NCBI GenBank assembly: GCA_025267735.1
Contig: CM046299.1
Span: 23,086,232 to 23,150,231, forward strand
Origin: Mactra quadrangularis
Lineage: Eukaryota > Mollusca > Bivalvia > Venerida > Mactridae
Direction of reading: 5' to 3'
DNA: 64,000 bases
Under the pieces are notes generated by a model. That model worked only from the letters and a program-made list of their open reading frames with translations. It was not told the origin of the DNA and made no database searches. The translations under genes were made by a program, and so were the position numbers. How positions within the stretch are numbered: position 1 is the first letter of the stretch; each line of letters opens with the position of its first letter. Shown in pieces: positions 34,368-45,211 of the stretch.

Positions 34368-35748
34368 TAGTGATGGAGAATCGGACAAAAATCATAATCG
34401 ATAATCGAATTGAATCAAATGTAATTAATCGATTAAAAATCGATTAATAATCGAAATTTGTACAAATGCTTACAGTATCTCGACAAAAGCTTTTCTGAGA
34501 AAATACAGGGATTTTATATTACAAGTAGCATTAAATCTCTGGAAAAAAAATAGGAAAAACACTTCATTCAAGACAACATCCTTTATTTACTTAAAACAAA
34601 CTATATTTGCATGATTAATTTGAAATTTATTTGAAAACATTTTAAAAACAAAGGAAAATATTAAAATCACAATACAAAGACTTAACGCTTTCAATTTAAA
34701 TCGGCAAGTATAGTGTATCTGAGTCAGATAATGTTATACAATACGAAAACTATGTATTGTTGGTATGAATTTTGTTACACAATATCATTTTGAAACCGCT
34801 AGCAGTTGTTGATTTACCCCTTCATCATCTAGAAATACCTTTCAGCAATAGTTTTTTTCCATAATTTTCATAAGCAAAAGATGTTGGTACAATTGTTTAA
34901 TAACATAATTCACAAATAAATAATTCATTCACATTCTGTCTGAGTCAATAAATATGTTTTCTGATAGATTTATCCAATGCTATAAATGTCCATTCAATTA
35001 ACTTTTTTCTGAACAAATTCATTCAAGATGATTTAAAACTGATACAGGTAAAATAAAATTAAAATGTAAGTAACGTGTCGGTTACGAAAATTATTGAGGA
35101 CGAATGTTTCACAATGCAGAGCGTTATCCTATTAACCACCCTTAAGGATGGATCTTACCACCATGTTATGGAGAACCATCCTGAAATAAGCTAGCTTGGT
35201 TCAGCTTCCGGATGTTGAACTTTTACCATACCTCACAGAGTTTCCCAAAGAGATTTAGTCGTAAATTTTAATTAGTTTATTGACCTGTAAATCGTAACAA
35301 ATTGAGTGTGAAGATTTATAACACATCTGATGTACCAAACGTTTGTTATACAACGTGACATTTAAATTATCACACGTATCAAGAAAGCGGTATCAAGACT
35401 CGTACATTACGTCATCAATAAAAATAAAGAGCTTTTTGTAAATTGCTATTTATCTTTGAAATTCGCCGACATGTATATTCAAATTTTTGTTTGATATTTG
35501 ACATGTGAAGGACGGGTGGACCAACGAGTTTGACTTAGACTGATTAGTAAATTAACTAAATAAGACTGAAAATTAAAAGTAACGTTATTGTCCCTTGTGT
35601 ACAAGTTTAAACTGAGGTCAGGGGTGGCAAAATCTGCGGTTCTGAAACAACCAGCGACAATCGATTTTCCTTAAAGAAAATCGATTGTCGCTGATGTAAG
35701 CGCCCAGCGACGATTATTCGATTCTACTCGATCATCGTGACATCACTA
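34368..35748 (+). mobile_element. hAT-type non-autonomous element, copy A
   Basis: 1381 bp flanked by a perfect 8-bp duplication GTTTTACG (34360-34367 and 35749-35756), the duplication length of hAT elements. The ends are TAGTGATG...CATCACTA. The subterminal sequence is rich in ATCGATT palindromes, including ATCGATTTTCC / GGAAAATCGAT-type hairpins near the right end. It carries no transposase. Copy B at 39711-41092 is inverted and differs by only a handful of bases. Confidence 0.85.
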
Positions 35749-35756
35749 GTTTTACG

Positions 35757-36220
35757 GCCCCATGGTCACCTTTATAACTATCTCTCAGCAACAAGTAGTA
35801 ATGACCAGGGCTCTACACCGGTATACAATATATATCGAATACCGGTATTGTAGGTTCGATAGATATATCGGATCGAACGTTACCGTATCGAACAAAATAT
35901 AGATCAACGACGGCAATACAAGTAAAATCCATGGCCTGCAAATCAGTGCGTATTTTGTATCGCCCAATCAGCATTCTACTCAAAGACGTCATTGATTCTA
36001 CTGCTTCTGGTTCTGTATGGACTAATCTGTGGACGAACAACCTCATAATATGACATTCCTTTACGCAAACGTCTTACACCGGTTACGTCATATTTTGATC
36101 TTTTCAATCAAAGGGAAGTTATTGTTGCTGTTAGAATGTCCTTTATATGTACTTTCGTTTTCAATTAGTCCAACAATCAGCAGCGTGTTCAGTAATGACT
36201 GTTAGCAAACGTTACGGGTA
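35757..36220. other. Intergenic stretch with ACCGGTAT palindromes
   Basis: 35817-35845 contains ACCGGTATAC and ACCGGTATTG words facing each other around an AT core. No gene was recognised. Confidence 0.45.
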
Positions 36221-36344
36221 CGGGACATCTCAACCCCAAAACAACTCAACCCGTAGATAACTCAAGCCAAGTTGGGACTACTCAAACCGTTAGTGAGGCA
36301 TTGAATTTTCTCGGGTTGAGTTGTCTTTGGGTTGATTTGTCCCG
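36221..36344. mobile_element. 124-bp inverted element with GGGTTGAGTTGT motifs
   Basis: CGGGACATCTCAACCCCAAA plus ACAACTCAACCC at the left is mirrored by GGGTTGAGTTGTC and GGGTTGATTTGTCCCG at the right. The same motif recurs twice at 39247-39281. It is a short palindromic element of unknown class. Confidence 0.5.
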
Positions 36345-36857
36345 AACTTAACGATACGGAAGGTCTCGGTACGTTCGGAGTAATTGAATACGTTGCAGTA
36401 CTTAAGTGATACTGAAAGACTAAAGTGAAAATGATGAACCATCACATAAGAGAGCCAAACATTGATGGAGGCGTTTTCAAGTGATGCTGATGACCATTCA
36501 GTTTCTTCCGTCAACAGTAGAAGCTTCCAATGGAATAAACAATTAAAAAGTTTAAAAAAGAGACATGCCAAAACATCCTTATCATTTGCTTTTAAAAATC
36601 GGTAGACTCATATATTTGTGCATATTAGCTGCTTAATATTTGGTTGCACAATGCTCAGGCCACTTCTGTAGCTTCTAAACGGGTAATTTCAACTTCAGGG
36701 GACATCCTGTCAGCAGAAAGATCATGTCTAAACCCAGACTCACTTGATTCAATGCTATTTCTTAAAAACATGCAGTATACTTTAACATTTAATATTAATA
36801 AGACAGTGCATTTAGTAGTATGGTGCTATTACAATTAATTTTTTTTTAATTAATTAA
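36345..36857. other. Intergenic stretch
   Basis: No supportable gene. The 93-codon minus-strand frame at 36290-36571 overlaps the palindromic element and has no domain. Confidence 0.5.
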
Positions 36858-37078
36858 GGCCACAACAAGTTGATCATGTGTTCTACGGATTTTTCTGGGG
36901 GGAAATGGGGCGAGCGAGTGAAGAAATAAAAATATAAAAAATCTTAATTTAGTTGCTTTATATAGCAGATTAACCAAATTTTTATGAGCGAGCGAGGAAA
37001 TAAAATAAAATTGTGTAAAAACCGTCAAAATTAACGTGCGAGCGAATCCATAGAACATATGATCAACTTGTTGAGGCC
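36858..37078. mobile_element. PIF/Harbinger-type MITE, copy 1
   Basis: 221 bp with the 3-bp duplication TAA. The ends GGCCACAACAAGTTGATCAT and (inward, right) GGCCTCAACAAGTTGATCAT continue into TGTTCTA(C/T)GGAT. Three copies are in the window, each with a TAA or TTA duplication. That site preference is diagnostic of PIF/Harbinger (Tourist-like) MITEs. Internal GCGAGCGAG words are shared by all copies. Confidence 0.82.
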
Positions 37079-37518
37079 TAATAGAACAATTTTAAATTAC
37101 TCCTTGGTGAGTGTAAAGATCGTTTGAGAAAGACAGGTCGCTGTATTAATCAAAGCACTGGAGTGCTGGAGGAACGATGTCCTGAACTTTTTTTTTATTA
37201 AAGAATATATAATAATGTGTATTATCTATAAAATAATGTATTAAGTATCAAATTAACAGAATTTAACAAAAGGATAGCACTAGACTTCTCAAGTGGTTTG
37301 CTCATGGCAAGGTTTATCTTACTTTATCAAACAAAATAAACCAGTCAAAGAATTAATTTTCATCAACGCATTTTAGGGTCATGTACAGCAGCCATCTTAC
37401 CAAACCAAAGATTATTCTGGACTATTTTCTTTAATCACAAGGAGCTGACAACTTCTCATTTTTAGTTATCAATGGGTATTTTTTAACGAGATCGTTAATA
37501 TTTTCGTTAAAATTCTAA

Positions 37519-38761
37519 AGATTTGGTGTGGACTATCAAGCTGAATTTTTTTCACAAAAACATCGACTTTCTAAAAACTTTAAATGGTTAAGTTTTATAA
37601 AGTCAATTCTTGACAATACCGGCTTTTCTTATGCGTGGTTAAATCAACAATACCATACACCCAACCTTTCAAAACAAATAAAACAAGTATTAATCAGCCA
37701 GTTTCAGCAAAAATGGAATGATGACTTAAACTCATCCTCTAAGGGTAAAATGTACAAATTATTCAAAAACAATGTTAAGTATGAAACTTACCTAAATGTT
37801 CTATCTCCATCCCAGCGTATACAATTCTTTCATTTCAGAACAGGTAACAATAGACTCCCAATAGAAGTAGGTCGCTGGAACAATACTCCACACAACGAGA
37901 GAAAATGCCCTTTATGTACTAATGATCTTGGAGACGAAATGCATTATCTTCTTATTTGTCCTTTTTTCCGCGAGCTACGAAAGAAATATATTCCATGCAA
38001 ATATTATAACAGACCAAATGTAATTAAATTTTACGAAATAATGACATCCGATAATGAAATAATCCTAAAAAAATTAAGCACATTTGCGAATAAAATCATG
38101 CAACACTTCGCCAGACGTTAAACACACAAAACACCCACACTTAGTCACCTTCAAGTTTACACGTGGTTGATTCACGTGGTAGACACACCTGTTTAAATAT
38201 CTAATATACTTAAATCATTACACAATGCTTTTTAAAACATTAACTCCAATTTACGCTTCATATGATATTTATAAATAAAACACAACTTTAATTACGAATA
38301 GAAAGTTAATTGAAACGTAATTTTTAGATATAAAGCTTACCTCAGTATTTGTATTACATCCACAACTATACACCACAATTGAGGTCATTGAATTAGAGGC
38401 CACGAAAAACCCGTGATTCTCGCACCCTGTACTTGGTGTATACATTCGTCGAAATAGCAGTACACACTCACTCCAATACACTGAGCTTATTGCTCTACTT
38501 TTTAAACAGTCGCTAAAAACTAGGACAATAGTATTTTGCTCTTACTCTTAATTTTTTGTAATTTTTGCACCACCATCCCCCACACTTGACAATCCTGTAA
38601 CTTGCATGTATTATGTTTGTATCTATAAAAATCAATTCTTAAATTTCAAAATTATACCGCCATGTTGTATTCATGTATTTATGTTATAATTTGTTCACAT
38701 GTATTTACAATGTAAACTGTGACAAAATAAAAGATATGTTCTGTTCTGTTCTGTTCTGTTC
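37519..38761 (+). mobile_element. Truncated LINE copy with TTCTG tail
   Basis: The 3' part of a LINE related to the one at 21900: a C-terminal coding remnant, about 600 bp of 3' untranslated sequence, AAATAAAAG, then four TTCTG units at 38738-38761. It is 5'-truncated, the usual result of incomplete reverse transcription. Confidence 0.75.
37528..38121 (+). pseudogene. LINE ORF2 C-terminal fragment
   Basis: 197 codons homologous to the end of the 21900 LINE frame. Similar features are a GFSYAWL/GFSHVF segment, then FHFRTGNNRLPIE aligned with TRLRTSSHSLFIE, then ERKCPLCTNDLGDEMHYLLIC forming the CCHC cluster. There is an in-frame stop just upstream at 37516, so the reverse transcriptase part is missing. 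The frame is otherwise intact. Confidence 0.8.
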
Positions 38762-39710
38762 TAACAATTAATTTTAACGTTTTTCCCCAAGTACAAAGCT
38801 CCTATGCATCAAGCTACATTCCCATTTTTGTTCACGTATTTTAAGTCAAATTAACGTTTTGCACTTGCAATTTATTCACAATTAAAATTACTCTAAGAAT
38901 CGTCAATTTCCTATAAATATTTGCTTAAAATTCCGTACAAAATTATGCATATTCATTCCAAGTTATAATCAACCTCTATAACTTAAAATCGCTCAAGTAA
39001 ACTTTTAATGTGACACTTTGAAGACGACAACGTCATATCGCCGTATATTAAACATCCGGTAAGTGTATTAGTCATATCCACAATGGAGTTACGGTACCCT
39101 AACTCTAGCCACTGCCTAATATAATACGATCATTTAATATTGTTTATTACTATCGAATGATGTAATTATGCTACGCATATAACAGGCATTGTCAAAAAAA
39201 CATCGTAGGCCCTTTTTACTCCAACAAGTAACCATTGCAGTTGTCACGGGTTGAGTTGTCTACGGGTTGAGTTGTCCCGTTTCCATTGCAAAATTTATAT
39301 GTCCTGCGAGTAACCTCCCTTTTCCTGAAGAGTTTCAAGGACGACAACACAAGCCAGCGTTGTATTACATTTAAATGAGATGTTAATGAGTTTCACGCTT
39401 GAACTACGCCTCTTTGTCTATGTTGAAAATTGTTGAAGCGTGAAAAGAGTAATCTTATACTTTCTTGTTACCATTGGAACGATGTTAAAACATCGTTCCA
39501 AAAAGGCTGTAGTTTTATGTGCCAAAATTTGTGGAAACGCTGTTTTGTTCCGAGATTTGATTTAAAAGGAAATCTGACTAAGACAAATCATGTAAGTACT
39601 GACCTCATTTCTGTGGCGAAACTAAGCAAAGATTGTTTTGATGGTTCGATTTAATGCTTTTAAAACATAGTCATTCATTACTTATAATATACATTGTACT
39701 TTATAATTAC
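38762..39710. other. Intergenic stretch between LINE tail and hAT copy B
   Basis: Contains the GGGTTGAGTTGTC doublet at 39247-39281, the same word as in the element at 36221. No gene is supported. Confidence 0.5.
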
Positions 39711-41092
39711 TAGTGATGTCACGATGATCGAGTAGAATCGAATAATCGTCGCTGGGCGCTTACATCAGCGACAATCGATTTTCTTTAAGGAAAATCGATT
39801 GTCGCTGGTTGTTTCAGAACCGCAGATTTTGCCACCCCTGACCTCAGTTTAAACTTGTACACAAGGGACAATAACGTTACTTTTAATTTTCAGTCTTATT
39901 TAGTTAATTTACTAATCAGTCTAAGTCAAACTCGTTGGTCCACCCGTCCTTCACATGTCAAATATCAAACAAAAATTTGAATATACATGTCGGCGAATTT
40001 CAAAGATAAATAGCAATTTACAAAAAGCTCTTTATTTTTATTGATGACGTAATGTACGAGTCTTGATACCGCTTTCTTGATACGTGTGATAATTTAAATG
40101 TCACGTTGTATAACAAACGTTTGGTACATCAGATGTGTTATAAATCTTCACACTCAATTTGTTACGATTTACAGGTCAATAAACTAATTAAAATTTACGA
40201 CTAAATCTCTTTGGGAAACTCTGTGAGGTATGGTAAAAGTTCAACATCCGGAAGCTGAACCAAGCTAGCTTATTTCATGATGGTTCTCCATAACATGGTG
40301 GTAAGATCCATCCTTAAGGGTGGTTAATAGGATAACGCTCTGCATTGTGAAACATTCGTCCTCAATAATTTTCGTAACCGACACGTTACTTACATTTTAA
40401 TTTTATTTTACCTGTATCAGTTTTAAATCATCTTGAATGAATTTGTTCAGAAAAAAGTTAATTGAATGGACATTTATAGCATTGGATAAATCTATCAGAA
40501 AACATATTTATTGACTCAGACAGAATGTGAATGAATTATTTATTTGTGAATTATGTTATTAAACAATTGTACCAACATCTTTTGCTTATGAAAATTATGA
40601 AAAAAAAACTATTGCTGAAAGGTATTTCTAGATGATGAAGGGGTAAATCAACAACTGCTAGCGGTTTCAAAATGATATTGTGTAACAAAATTCATACCAA
40701 CAATACATAGTTTTCGTATTGTATAACATTATCTGACTCAGATACACTATACTTGCCGATTTAAATTGAAAGCGTTAAGTCTTTGTATTGTGATTTTAAT
40801 ATTTTCCTTTGTTTTTAAAATGTTTTCAAATAAATTTCAAATAAATCATGCAAATATAGTTTGTTTTAAGTAAATAAAGGATGTTGTCTTGAATGAAGTG
40901 TTTTTCCTATTTTTTTTCCAGAGATTTAATGCTACTTGTAATATAAAATCCCTGTATTTTCTCAGAAAAGCTTTTGTCGAGATACTGTAAGCATTTGTAC
41001 AAATTTCGATTATTAATCGATTTTTAATCGATTAATTACATTTGATTCAATTCGATTATCGATTATGATTTTTGTCCGATTCTCCATCACTA
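39711..41092 (-). mobile_element. hAT-type non-autonomous element, copy B
   Basis: 1382 bp, inverted relative to copy A at 34368-35748 and nearly identical over its whole length. It is flanked by its own perfect 8-bp duplication ATAATTAC (39703-39710 and 41093-41100). Different duplications at the two copies prove separate insertions. Near-identity indicates that a transposase source was active recently. Confidence 0.87.
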
Positions 41093-41100
41093 ATAATTAC

Positions 41101-41252
41101 GTAACATTGTTGAATTATACATGTACAGATGTACTTCTATCCTTATCATGTGCCTCGTAAAAATATTTTTATATCTATTTATGTTCCTCATTTATTCATG
41201 TCTATATGAAATGAGAGAATAAAAGAATTTGTATTGTATTGTATTGTATTAC
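41101..41252 (+). mobile_element. LINE 3' end with TTGTA pentamer tail
   Basis: T-rich sequence ending GAGAGAATAAAAGAATTTG then TTGTA-type units (TATTGTATTG, 41230-41250). It has the same tail architecture as the LINE ends at 19060, 26647 and 38738. No coding part is present. Confidence 0.5.
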
Positions 41253-41850
41253 AAAACAATTCCCGACCATAAAATCTATACGCATATCTTATTAGTATTA
41301 CCCTTGTTATTAAATTTATGTTAACAAAAGTAAAACGTCAAACAAGAGGTTCCCGATAGGACATCGTAAATGAAAATATGATTGAACTATTTCTTCAAAA
41401 CTCTTTGACAAACAAACAAATAATTATGAACAATAAGACGAAAACAATGTGCGCAAAACAATGTTATTTAATCCGCACCGCGCGCATTCATCGATATTAT
41501 GTCTGTAAAATGCCTGTAATATCGTTCCGCATGGATGCACCGTGGTTCATGTACAAACAAACCATGAAATCAAATTGATATTGGACGTATTGTCGGCCTA
41601 CACTAACCTGTTACAACTTGCAAATATATACAGAGAATTTCTTAGACCTACACTATTTATAAAATGATCAAATAGTTCTTAAGATCACGGAAAATATTAA
41701 AGATCAAATTCGTTGGTTATATTCGGTGGTTTGTGCTTTCTGAAGTACATGTATGTCATTAAATTCGGTGGTTGATATACGTATAAGACAGTCAAGGTTT
41801 TCCTGACGATTGAACTTCTGTCATCTTATCTTATCATATCAATCAACTGG
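41253..41850. other. Intergenic stretch
   Basis: No supportable gene. 41822-41840 has a few TTATC-like units of unclear origin. Confidence 0.5.
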
Positions 41851-42115
41851 ATTTTGAATCTTGTGTCCTGAATTGGGTACGAGTTCGAATCTCATCCGGA
41901 GAGGTTATATATCCTTCCATGTTAATTTGACAATAATGTCAATTTTCCTCCATTGATAAGGTATATGGAGAAGTTTCCGGCCTTGTGGAAGGGTATGTGA
42001 GTACTGGTTAATAACAAGGGTCCAGGAAAGCTAGGTTAAGTGCGCTGGACGCCGTGAAATAACCTAAAAGTTGTGTTGACACGGCGTTTAACCCAATACA
42101 AATATATAATGAAAT
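41851..42115 (+). mobile_element. tRNA-derived SINE family A, 5'-truncated copy
   Basis: It retains the B box AGTTCGAATCTC and a body shared with 51743-52021: CAATTTTCCTCCATTGATA, TGGAGAAGTTTCCG, GGTCCAGGAAAGCTAGGTTA. The first part of the tRNA head is missing. The tail is A-rich. Confidence 0.75.
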
Positions 42116-43198
42116 AAATATCAATCAACTAAAATCAAGAAAAGAAATACGTGTAGTTGAATTCTTAAGTAATAACAGAGACATCGATACTGTATCTCTA
42201 TATCTCGGGTATATATCATTATTGCCTCTTACCCTATACATTGGCATGATTGACGTGAATCAATGGAATAATTGGCTATCATTTACATCTGTCCTTCAAA
42301 TAGTTGTACATGTATGAAATACGAGCGTCCTGAATTTGCCCTACCGTATTAAAATATTTGTTCTAACTAGTGAGGCCAGAGTCTTTTTACGTAAGAGCTG
42401 TCTAAAAATAATCATGCTATTTAAATTGTTTGAAAAAGAAGTAATTCACATAAACTACTGTACATATTTAAATATTTTCATGAAGTTCTCGTCATTTAAA
42501 TACACTCTAAATGACACCAGATTTTACCGTCAAGAAGTTGGGAGGAAAACCAAGCGTTTCCTGAAGGATGTCATCATAGCTTGTCGATAAAACTCAGAAG
42601 TTCTTCCGAAAAATACTCTATGTTAACCAGTTAAATCTTCAAACTTATTTTTTGTAAATAACTTTCCATTTCTACGTTCTGTTTTCATCAACTGTCAATT
42701 GGAATGAAATGAATAATGTTAAAGATATTATACGTTGAAATAAACACTTTTTTCGGTAAATTAATACAATATAAATGCATCTGTATATAAAAAAATGCAT
42801 CTGTATCTAAATGATATCAGTAAAACTGTATATATTTATTTTGCAGTCCTGTCTCCTATGTACAGGATATATAGTCTTGATATTGTAGCTTTAATATTTT
42901 GTATATATTATACTATATATGATCCAGTAAATGCAACACTGCTTTAACTCTTTTGTATCAAAATAATCAGGTGGTTTAAAACATACAAGATCTGTTTATA
43001 TCTTTCACTTAAAGTGATATGCCATCAGGTCTCTTTATCTATAAAAAATCAAACCTGTCCTCAGTCTTATTGTAATGTATACACCATGGAATTCATTTAA
43101 AAATGGTGAAGTAACTTAAGTCTACAATTGTGATATTTAAAACTTATGGATATTTCATTAAAAGTTATTTACAAATTCATGGGTATCAATTTAGTCTA
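42116..43198. other. Intergenic stretch
   Basis: AT-rich, with no supportable feature. An 84-codon frame at 42336-42590 has no domain. Confidence 0.5.
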
Positions 43199-43443
43199 TT
43201 GTCCGTTTTTTCTCAACTGTCAAAGCTTGAATAATTTCACGGTGACTGAATGCATTGTTTTTGCACTGGCGGCCTAATTGTTATTTAAAATATCTTGACT
43301 AAAACATATCATACGGCATAAGAAGCTTTACTCAATCATAATACACACTTTCGGAAACTCACGGGTGTATAAAGACAATAATTTTAACAAACGCATTCAC
43401 CGTGAAATTATTCATGTTTTGACAGTTTAGAAAAAACGAACAA
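43199..43443. mobile_element. TA-flanked MITE (mariner-like), copy 2
   Basis: 245 bp with ends TTGTCCGTTTTTTCTCAACT and (inward) TTGTTCGTTTTTTCTAAACT, TA on both sides. It is highly similar to 16449-16735 but without that copy's internal duplication, so this is the ancestral layout. Confidence 0.78.
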
Positions 43444-43874
43444 TACCTGGGAAAATAAAGTATTTTTGTTTTATGTTTTGTTTATTCTTTCTATTAGTTG
43501 CTTGTAGAAATGAAAAAAGGTTTTATTGTATATATGGACCATAACCCTTGTTATTGAACACTTACAGTTTAAACGCATAAAATAGTTGAACGCCTGTATG
43601 TTCTATTTGGAAATTTCTGTTGCATTGGATTTCAACATCCCAAACGTAAAAATTCTGAACACTTTAAGCATTTAAGTATAAAACGCATGCCGTCCACTTA
43701 CTGAAAACCCGTGTTCTAAAGGCGTTCCTATTTAAACACCAAGTGTTATAGTTTGGGACATGTTTTGAACAAATGGACGCGTTCAATATCTGTTGCATTT
43801 TGGTGTTCAAATGGTGTTCATTAGTTTAACGTTTCGATTTACAATGCAGTTATAAGTTTATTAAGTCCAAATGT
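43444..43874. other. Intergenic stretch
   Basis: No supportable feature. Confidence 0.5.
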
Positions 43875-43954
43875 CATTCTCGTACCCAGAGTCTAGTAGG
43901 ATTCTCAATACTAGCTGGTATTGAGAATCCTACTAGACTCTGGGTACGAGAATG
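43875..43954. repeat. Perfect 37-bp hairpin
   Basis: CATTCTCGTACCCAGAGTCT and the 17 bases after it are repeated exactly in reverse complement after a six-base spacer TAGCTG. Related ATTCTCGTACCC sequences in inverted or partial form occur at 58356-58419 and 19521. This looks like a small palindromic repeat family. Confidence 0.85.
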
Positions 43955-44093
43955 GTCCAAATGGAAGACACTGTAGCATCTTTCAGGACACAAAATAAAC
44001 CTTTTAGATAAGTGGAGGCCCTGATACCTTTCCGTATTATAATATGAATATAATTATTTATAAAAAAATCAAATTCGGTCCAGTAAGGTACGG

Positions 44094-44367
44094 AGCCCCT
44101 AAAGTGGCACTTTGAAAACTTTTTTTTTTATTTTCACAATTATTTCGTTTCTCGAAACAATACATGTATTACGCTTAAACGGAATTATTATTTCGTTAAA
44201 AATGAGTGAGTTATTATTGCGTTTTAATGAAATAATATTATTTCGTGGTGTTGTTTTTAATAATTACTTCGTATAACTAAATGATGTTTCGTAAAAACGA
44301 AATTATATTACGTTTAGACGAAACAATCGTTAATTTAGAAAAATCAAAGTATCACTTTAGGGGATCG
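44094..44367. mobile_element. Palindromic MITE with ATTTCGTTT motifs, copy 2
   Basis: GGAGCCCCTAAAGTGGCACT at the left is mirrored by the right end (inward GATCCCCTAAAGTGATACTT). The interior is a series of ATTATTTCGTT and AACGAAAT words in both orientations, as in the element at 26688-26830. Confidence 0.55.
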
Positions 44368-44936
44368 TTTATTCATGTATATCAAATTTTCATACTACTT
44401 AAATTTGATTTCGTAGATATAAAATGCGTTGTTAATCTATTATGGAGAATTTCCGATTTTTTTAAAGATCAGTTAATATATTGCACAAGAGGCTTCGGGT
44501 ACCTACAAATAATATAATACTCGCCTAACAGGTAAATAAATTGTGAAATACACATGTTAAGGTCACTAGCTATATAATAGAAAGATTGTCTTTTAAATAT
44601 AGCAACAAGCATGACATGAACAACGAAAAATTACAATAGTCGTGACTTGTCGATACTCGTATATGAACCATAAAAAAAATGTATTGAAAAAAATCTTAAT
44701 CTTGGATTACAATCTGTTTTAAACAAAAATGGTTAATCCCTGTGCGTTAAACGTCGCAAATGCCGGAATAGTTTGAAGTATTATGTTTGCATGATTTTAT
44801 GGAGTGTAATTCCGGTCGACCTACAGAAGTTATTTGTTGTTTTTTTAATTAATTTTATTGGAACTGTAATTCGTGCCATAATATATTTGAAATTTGAATC
44901 ATTAATTAAATTAATTTTCTTATCTAATTTACAAAA

Positions 44937-45211
44937 ATGCGGGTCAATAATTTATCAAATTTAAAATATTCACTTTGGCATTTATTTCGTCGCCGACGAA
45001 AACTTTTCCTGACATTTATGTTACTAATTGGTTGCTGTTTATTATTGTTGGGATTTCATTGGGAAACTCTCGACACAACGTATTACACGCTCACTTTACG
45101 AACTATAACGTCAACGAGGATGATTATTAACTATTACAATACTTCAAATGACTTTCAAACGATGTCAAATCTTAATGAAACATATCTTTACTCAGCATAT
45201 TTGGACGAGAG
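44937..45211 (+). CDS. GT92-2 exon 1 (membrane anchor and stem)
   Basis: It starts MRVNNLSNLKYSLWHLF followed by the basic cluster and anchor, and ends YLYSAYLDE plus two bases. The donor is AG|GTGAGT at 45212, a near-consensus site. The start is the only ATG before the anchor in this frame. Confidence 0.85.

Noticed and set aside
34368..41092. One large 6.7-kb transposon with 1.38-kb inverted terminal repeats
   Set aside because: Each 1.38-kb copy has its own complete ends and its own 8-bp duplication, and the outer flanks do not match each other, so they are two independent insertions.
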